From Dipetalonema caudispina (Eukaryota > Nematoda > Chromadorea > Rhabditida > Onchocercidae), in assembly GCA_013365325.1 (NCBI GenBank), contig JABVXV010000233.1, forward strand, positions 37,186-101,185: 64,000 nucleotides of DNA, read 5' to 3'. Shown piece after piece: positions 56,737 through 64,000 of this stretch; the first letter of the stretch is position 1; each line of letters opens with the position of its first letter. The position numbers and the translations under genes were made by a program. Below the pieces are notes generated by a model. That model did no database searches and was not told where the DNA came from. It saw nothing but the letters and a program-made list of their open reading frames with translations.

Positions 56737-59700
56737 TCAACATTTCCCGTAAAAAATTAATACTACAAATGCTAAGACAAAGATACACGAAGACAACGAC
56801 GGTTGTTTCGCAAATCCAGCAGATTCAGCTGACGGATAGTCGTTGCATAACTGCCCAAAACACCAACATAATTCAACGGTACGATTCGAAGCACGCCTTG
56901 CTAAATGTGGCGGTAAAAGTTTATATGCAGGCATTCTGCTACATGAGGTATCTGCAACAATCAAAGAAGAGATAAAAAAGAACTTTTCTATTCCAAATTT
57001 AATGAAGCGCATCGGTTCATTTCTTTTGCAAGGAAATGCTACGAAATTTTCCCTAATCAAAAATGAATTCGTTTTAATGTAAAACGATAAAAGAATAGGA
57101 AGTAGGGTCTTCTTCTTCAATAAGTATATTACATCAACTTGGTATAAATAAAATGAACTTAAAACCCTTCACAATGCAAATAACCAAGTAGAAATAATTC
57201 GAAAATTTTTTAAAATTGATATTCGGAACTTCCTAAACAAACATCATTATTGATCCACTAAAAAATTATAGCTTAGTTTCAAGAATTGAAATTGAAACTA
57301 TAAAACTCTTCCGCATAAATCGGCAAAATGATTTACTCCTAAAAACTTAATTAAGCATATCCCATTCCTATCATTTAATTAAATACTGGAGAATACTTCA
57401 ACTTACATGAATAAACAAACGAAAAAAAAAAAAAAAAAAAAAAAGAAAAATTACCCGAAGCAGAAAAGCCATCAGTGGATGGTGTAGGACCATATTTAAA
57501 CACCGAAGAAAAGCATCCACGAATAACATTATTTCCAATATGATGTCCTGAAATTTTTCAAATAAAAATACGACTACCATTGATAACTATAATCTTTTTG
57601 AATGAATTTCAAAGGAATATTTCACAGTTGGACGACGAATAAAAATCAAACCTGCCAAAATACGAGGTTCAATGACAGTAACACATAGGGAATGACTGCA
57701 TGTTGTAACACCGATATGTACTTTGGGTGGCATGTCGTAGCAATAATCGGTAAAATTCATCGGCATGAAGTAAATCTTAATATTAAAATTCATTAAACTC
57801 ACTGCATTTTCATAAAATGATTTTTTTTTAAGGCTGCAATACTATATCACTTCAAGTAATAAAGTTTTTCTAATTTGATTTCAGTTGCAGTTGCAATCTT
57901 CTCAATACAATTGATGAATAACATCGTCTGATCTTAAATGCTGCCATCAGACGGTAGTGTTTTTTCGACCTGCTAGAACTGTTCAACCATAAATGCTTCC
58001 AACCTTTAATTGATTCAATTTTGGTACACAGTAACACATTTGGAGAATTTTGAATATTGCTATAATTAAGTGGTTGATTTTGATTGATCTTGCATATCTT
58101 TATGGCCTCTATGCAAACAGTGTATCACAAAATGTCAAATTTCACAAGCCTAATGAAATTTTTGCGAGATTTGGAACAAACTGACAAGCGAACAACTTGA
58201 AGTTTCATATGTTGTAATACAATTTTGCAATATTTACTGCATCCTACAACCAAGAAAAAGATGTCACTTCATAAATTTTTGAGTAACAAGTACTATCGTT
58301 TTGCAAATTAAAATCATATATTTTTAAAAACTTCTTGCTTTTATCTTCAAAATTTCATTTCTCCATTTAAGACTTCGAAAAAAGCCGGAACACAAAAATC
58401 TCGAATACATAATCAGCAATTTAATAACGTGATCAGTAATAATAGTCAGCTTTCAATCTTGTATATCATATTTGTTTAACCACACAGCATAGAGAATAAT
58501 TTAGCCAACTTAAGTTTTTGTTGATAAGCATTGTTGTCTCAGTCATGCAGAGAAATAAAACAGAAGAAAATTTTGTAATAAACTCAAAATGTTGAAGTAT
58601 TTAAAAGGAAATGCTTAAATTTACATGCACTTTAGAGAACAGTAAAAGTTTTATTACTTAAAATAATTTCTTATATCTATGATTGGCGTAAAAATAGTGA
58701 TAAGTTTTTCTGAATCATAATTTTATTTTGAACTTTCAACATCCCTTTTTTTTGACCTACCACTACTTTGGCTATTATTAAAAATTCACAACCTTTTTCA
58801 TGAAATTATAGAAATTGTAATACGGTGATCAGTCTTATTCTTGTGACTTTCTATTCATCCCATCTTCTTGTATTCTACAATCAATAAGAAGAAATCGAAA
58901 CACAACAGCACTTACTGATCTTATTCATCGTAAGCGATATGGCTTTTCGGATTTTTTTCTACTCTCACTTTATCTATTTTTTCTCAATTTTGTGTAAAAC
59001 TTTAAGCTTCTAAAAAATTCAACGATATTATAAAATTATGGATATTTTTCGATTATATGCTCACGAAAATTATCTTGCATTCTGTGGTAAAAATGAAGAG
59101 AAGAAAAGATTTCAGAAAAGTATCCATATGATACTAAATATTTTGCAAATTTTATATAAATGTCCTTTTTTAAGAATGAAAAGTTGGAATAAATGGTGAA
59201 TTATGATGATGACCATCTTTAGCTGAGCCAAATGTTACGAAGAAGGTGAAAAGATGGTTAGATTTATGTCCAGTAATAAGTAACGTTATGCTTACACATT
59301 GATGATAGTCAGACGGTTGATGATATATTATTGGCGACGATTTTAATTATAGTAACAAATGTATATTTGATATACTAGTAATCAATTATAATTTAATTGA
59401 ACAGACGTATTCTGTGCATCTCGTATATATTGAACTTCATCCCTTTCTTTTCTAATAGAAACAGAGATGAGTATGGCAATCAGATAAATAGCCATCATTA
59501 ACAAAAGCAGAACTAATTAAAGTCAACCCAAATTTATAATGGCTAAAATGATTTAATTAGTAGTATAATGACTGTGAGTAAAGTACTGGAAGTGTGATAA
59601 TAATGGTAGTGATAAAGGCAACTTTCATGTAAACAGTATCAATAATATAATAACAAGGACATTAACATAATTCATTCTCGATATCAGTAGGAAGGAAATG

Positions 59701-62030
59701 CAGAATGATTCACATATGCTATACTTAGGTAAAGGCAAATATTTGATAGAATACGTAAATGGCTAACTTCATTGATATTTTCGTAAGTGTAAGTGTAAGT
59801 TTCTCCCTGTATATTTGCTTATTATTATTAGTGCATAAAATTATATTTATATTTTGTTTTAGACATATTTCACAAGACAGTTAGACATGATATACTTTTC
59901 TGGCATATTTTCTTCCTTTAAATAACATTCATCATTTTAGTTACAGCTTCTTGCCATTTCTTTACAGCTTTTTTTTTTGATAACTTTGCACTCAAACATT
60001 CGATACTTTTGAGGAGATTCCATTGATTCTTAACAGAAATATGCACATTTTAAAAATTTCCAGACAACCGTAAAAAAAAAAAAAAAAAAAAACTTCACTA
60101 AATTACTTGTAAAAATTATACAGAAATAAATAGACTTTCTTCTATTCCCAATCAAATAGTACTGTCAATCGGAAATAGTTTGTCTTCTCAAGTATTGTTA
60201 TGATAACAATTTCCTTTGTCGCATATCATAGTTTTCTTTGTATCATCATGTTAAACGGAAAAAAAAGTTGTTTTTTTTTCACCGATTTTTGGAAATTGCA
60301 AAGATGGAGTTTGAAATTTCCAGATAAAAAAACGAAAAACGAGTTTTCCCAAATCAACAATTTACTTAATTTTTTGAAATTTAAGCATACTTGGCAATGA
60401 TTTTTAGATGAATAAGATGGGACAATGGGATTTAGCAAATAGGCTTAAATTGATTTAGGGTCTTAGTCCTCGGGACGTTAACATTGTATATTTTAGATGG
60501 ATGTCCAAAAATATCTTATTGCTTAGTCGTACAAATCAGATTTCTCTATCCATTCTCTTCATACCCTTTTCAGGTCCATATTTACACACTTTATGAATTG
60601 ATCAAAATATGTATGCCTCTTCCTTTGCCTAATGAAAACTTGTTTGCAAAATATTTTAGCATAAAGAACAAATCTGACCAACCACATAAATCATTCATTC
60701 CAACATTTCCTTTGAATAGGTAAATATTTCATTTTGAATTTAATTTTCTCCTCTAACAAAATACAGTTTCACATTATCAATGCAAACATATGTCTTAAAT
60801 CCAATTTATTGTTAATTACAAAACAGTTTGAAGATTTTTTTATTTCTAACTTTAAATTAATTTAAAAATAACTCGCTTTTGTTGATTTAATGCAAAGTCT
60901 GTTTTGTACATTGTGAAAATGAAATGAAGAATGTGAAAAATTAAGGACGCAGCAAATCAACGCTCATCCGATATTTTATCTAATTTATTAAAAGAATTTA
61001 TAGAATTGTTAATGACATCGTTTTCAGATACAAACCTTTACGTCAATTTAACTCATTTCAAAAAGTTCCTTGAAAGTACATGATATCAGATACTTTTGTT
61101 TTTCAAATTCAAAAATGCATACGTGCTCAAACATATAAATATTTGCTCTCTTAATAGTAAAAAATGTTTTCATTTTGAAGAAAGGCTTAAGAGAAGTGAA
61201 ATTTAGAGTAAACTTGAATAAAACTAAGTGAGTTTATGCAAAATTATGATAATCGAAATTTAAAGATAAAGTCATTGAAAAACGTAAGTTTTTTAAGTCC
61301 AAAATTGCTTAATTTTTCTAGAAGAAGGAGGAAAAAAAAATTAAATTCTATAAGCAAAGAGAAAACTACCTGGCTAAGAAATGACCAGTGTTTTTGGAAT
61401 GCTTCTGACATACAACTGTAACAGTACTTTCCGGATGAACTGAAAATTTTTGGTATATAAAATTTTAAATCACTTGCAAATGTATCGTAATATGTCTTTC
61501 TGCTCAATTTAAGCCATTTTTTTCCAATCTTTAACCAAAAAGTTAAGGGATGAAGTCATTATTCAACTTTAAAATAAACTGAATAAAATTAAAATACCTG
61601 AAATCAAAATAACCAAGCGCTGTGGCAACAATTGTTATAGACGTTGTTACTTGCACAATGAACCAAATTATTGGCCCTGCAATTCAAACTGCTCAAATGA
61701 TATTTTCATTATAATAAAGAAATTACTGAATTCATCTCATGTATACAGAAGAAAGATAAGTTTGAATTTATGAAAATATGCGAATCCATATGCTTCATTC
61801 AGACTAATATACTAATTCAGTATTCGTAATATGTGTAAGGGCTTACAATTTAAGTATTCGTAATATGTGTAAGTAAATTACAAATGTAAAATTGAATCTA
61901 AAACAAATATAACTTATAACACTCATAAATGATATTAGAAACGACTAATGGAAGCATTGTTATTATTAGTCCAAATGCGTGGATTGCAACACAAATTAGT
62001 AATTGTCGATCGATAACTTCTTTCCAATTT
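56737..62030 (-). CDS. ODR-2/HOT-like Ly6-domain GPI-anchored protein with upstream membrane exons
   Basis: Exons 61921-62030, 61598-61676, 61370-61439, 57652-57775, 57455-57547 and 56737-56951 join in phase (230 codons in the window plus an open 5' end). The last four encode a three-finger Ly6/uPAR-type domain with ten cysteines: KYCYSCMSEAFQKHW, FTDYCYDMPPKVHIGVTTC, SLCVTVIEP, RGCFSSVFKYG, TSCSRM and LCWCFGQLCND. A C-terminal hydrophobic tail (SSCIFVLAFVVLIFYGKC) looks like a GPI signal. This cysteine pattern and CYSCMS...W...FTD.C are those of nematode ODR-2 and its HOT relatives, surface proteins linked to neuronal function. The two upstream exons each encode a membrane segment (ICVAIHAFGLIITMLPLVV and WFIVQVTTSITIVATALGYF). 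The second could act as a signal peptide; the first is unexpected. The N-terminus is not resolved. A 3.9 kb intron splits the domain. Confidence 0.75.
57421..57444. repeat. Poly-A tract
   Basis: A-rich homopolymer just downstream, in gene sense, of the exon at 57455-57547, in an intron of the Ly6 gene. Confidence 0.9.
57776..61369 (-). other. Long intron of the Ly6 gene
   Basis: 3.6 kb with no exon that I can support. It is AT-rich, with TAATAATGATAGT-type low-complexity sequence near 59270-59660 and poly-A at 60073-60090. Confidence 0.5.
61819..61873. repeat. Two exact 21-bp direct repeats
   Basis: The 21-mer beginning AGTATTCGTAATATG occurs at 61819-61839 and again at 61853-61873, a 34-bp period. 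It lies between the two membrane-segment exons of the Ly6 gene, next to the first exon's donor. Confidence 0.85.
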
Positions 62031-63780
62031 CTGAAGTTGTAAATTTATGCAAAATTTTGCTCAATAACATTACAACTTGATGTTTGAAAGTCTAGTATCT
62101 CTCTTAAGTTTTGATAACTGACTTGCTGATCCCAATGAAATTCACTTGTGAAGATCATCAACCTCATTTTTAAGTGTAAATTTTGAAGAATTCATAATAA
62201 AACAGTCATTTATATGAAAATTTATATGAATGCAGGATGTAAAAGGAGAATTCAAGTTTATTTCACAAATTAAATTTTTATAATTAGTATTAAGAAGTGA
62301 ATGCTACGACACATTCAAAGAGCATTTTAGGGTCAATCGATTATTTTTCTGCGATACTATATTGTCGCAGCTAAAATCCTAATTTGATTTTTTTAAAGAA
62401 AATTTTTGCCAATATCTTTCGTTTAGGCGAAATTCTTGAGTTTCAAAAATAGGCAATTAACTTCAAATCTTATCAGTTTCCTAATCTGTTGCATAATTGT
62501 GTTAGTATGAGAGATTTATAGGACCTAAGGTATTATAAATGACGATACTTTGAGTGAGAAAATAAACTTCAGTGATTTACTCAACTAAAATTGCTGAGGA
62601 AATAAAATAGAAAAGAAAGTGAGACGAACTCATTTATTTTTGCATCCTCTATCAAGAAATTGTTGCATTAAATTATGGCAAGAAAATAAAATCAACTTTA
62701 GTGTGAACGGCAATTCAGCAAAATTTTGTAGTATTACTTAAAAATTTATACAACTTTATGATCCTCTACGCTCTTTTTGATTTCTTCAATTTAATGTTTT
62801 CGGATTCCTAAACTTCTAGGGAGAACATTGAAATGAAATTCGGTTTTATTTGCAAACTTAACTCCGAAAGAATTGATGAAATAGAAGAGAGGATTTAGAG
62901 GAAAAGACAAACATGCATTACTTCATAGTTTACAATCGTTTTGAAAATAATAATGGTCATTTTATTCTCTCCCACTGAAGCATATCACTGAGATCATTTG
63001 TTCCAGAAAAATTCTATTTCTAATACAAAAATCTGGCATTCGCAATTTCATTGATTTGAACATTTAAATTTTTTGAAGACCTTTCCACATTTTCTTCTCT
63101 TAAAGTTGAGAGAGCAGTCAAAGAGCTAAACTCATGCTTATAATCAAGTCAAGCATTTTCCTTGACTTTTTTTTGAGCTTCGCTTTCTTGAAATTAAATT
63201 TTTGGATCAATCTAAATGTTCTTCAGAATCTTATCCTTCAAAAATAATTGTTTATGTTGAAAGGTATCTATAAGCCTTGGTGCCATTTCAAACTAGGAAC
63301 TTTGTCAGAGTTGATACCTGAGTAAATAATTGTGAGTTCTAAATAGCTCACACATGAGGTTAATGATAGCTGATAATGATAATAGTGATAATAATAATCA
63401 CTATTAGAGACAGTGTTAAATGTAAGTTACAGTAACTAGTTTATGTCAATATCTGTGACAAAAATTTTCCCAGTTATAATTTGAATAACACCACAAAACT
63501 AAAAGGCAGTCATCATTCAAGTGAAATAAGTAACGATGAAATACAGGACGTGATGTACTTACGTGCTTAATGAGGCTTGAGGGAATCAGTTCCTTTTTAA
63601 AAGGATGAATTATCCCACAAAAAGATGATGGGCCTAGTTAAAGGAGGAGCAACTGAAGACCACTTCAACAATATGCTCAAACAGACACAAACAAAACGGA
63701 AACACTTCTTGGCTTTCATTAATCTTTATCACTATTAATAATAACAACTCTGCCCAATTATTCTCTGAAAAGCGATTACT
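62031..63780. other. Sequence upstream of the Ly6-gene exons, no gene seen
   Basis: No coding exon is convincing. A strong minus-strand GTAAGT donor ends a possible exon at 63562 (followed to the left by the donor), which could be a 5'UTR exon of the Ly6 gene. No start codon in frame was found with it. Confidence 0.4.
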
Positions 63781-63823
63781 GTTATTATTATTATTATTTA
63801 TTACTATTATTTATTATTATTTA

Positions 63824-63882
<59 letters not shown>

Positions 63883-63906
63883 TATTATTATTATTATTAT
63901 TATTAC

Positions 63907-64000
<94 letters not shown>
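63781..64000. repeat. ATT trinucleotide array reaching the window edge
   Basis: About 220 bases of (TTA)n with a few ACT and ATTT interruptions, continuing to the last base. Its true length cannot be seen here. Confidence 0.97.

Overview
The window looks like nuclear DNA of a parasitic clade III nematode, most likely a filarial (Onchocercidae-type) worm. This is inferred from the strongly AT-rich sequence, the many short TTTTCAG-type acceptors, genes split into many small exons, probable spliced-leader acceptors just before start codons, long A/T homopolymers, and proteins that read as nematode orthologues. There are no bacterial-style operons, CRISPR arrays or convincing transposons. No species can be named from sequence reading alone.

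Layout. (1) 1-7442, minus strand: the 5' part of the autophagy lipid-transfer gene ATG2, running off the left edge. (2) 9008-14132, plus strand: a complete hormone-sensitive lipase gene (20 exons, 905 codons before the stop), head to head with atg-2. (3) 16193-21534, plus strand: a compact ETS transcription factor of the ERG/FLI1/FEV subfamily. (4) 25932-32367, plus strand: an HNF4-type nuclear receptor (10 exons, 507 codons). (5) 37495-46385, minus strand: an adhesion GPCR with LRR, Ig, hormone-receptor, GAIN/GPS and transmembrane modules (22 exons, 1060 codons), the architecture of the ADGRA (GPR123/124/125) family. (6) 48708-50670, plus strand: a small secreted protein of unknown family whose last exon is open in two frames. 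(7) 56737-62030, minus strand: an ODR-2/HOT-like Ly6 GPI-anchored protein whose upstream exons encode unexpected membrane segments. The rest is intergenic or intronic sequence with microsatellites, poly(A/T) tracts and, at the right edge, a long ATT array.

The exon chains of genes 2 to 5 were built by hand. Consecutive exons agree in splice phase and the total lengths are multiples of three, which is internal support for the models. atg-2 and the lipase are both lipid-droplet/membrane-lipid genes sharing one 1.5 kb promoter region. The ETS factor, ODR-2-like protein and adhesion receptor belong to families with neuronal or developmental roles, and the nuclear receptor belongs to a family that controls metabolism. 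No wider functional cluster is evident.

The observations most worth following are the ADGRA-type receptor, which is not part of the commonly cited C. elegans adhesion-GPCR set, its apparent lack of one transmembrane exon, the Ly6 protein joined in phase to polytopic exons, the two-frame terminal exon of the secreted protein, and an ATAAGT donor in the lipase gene.
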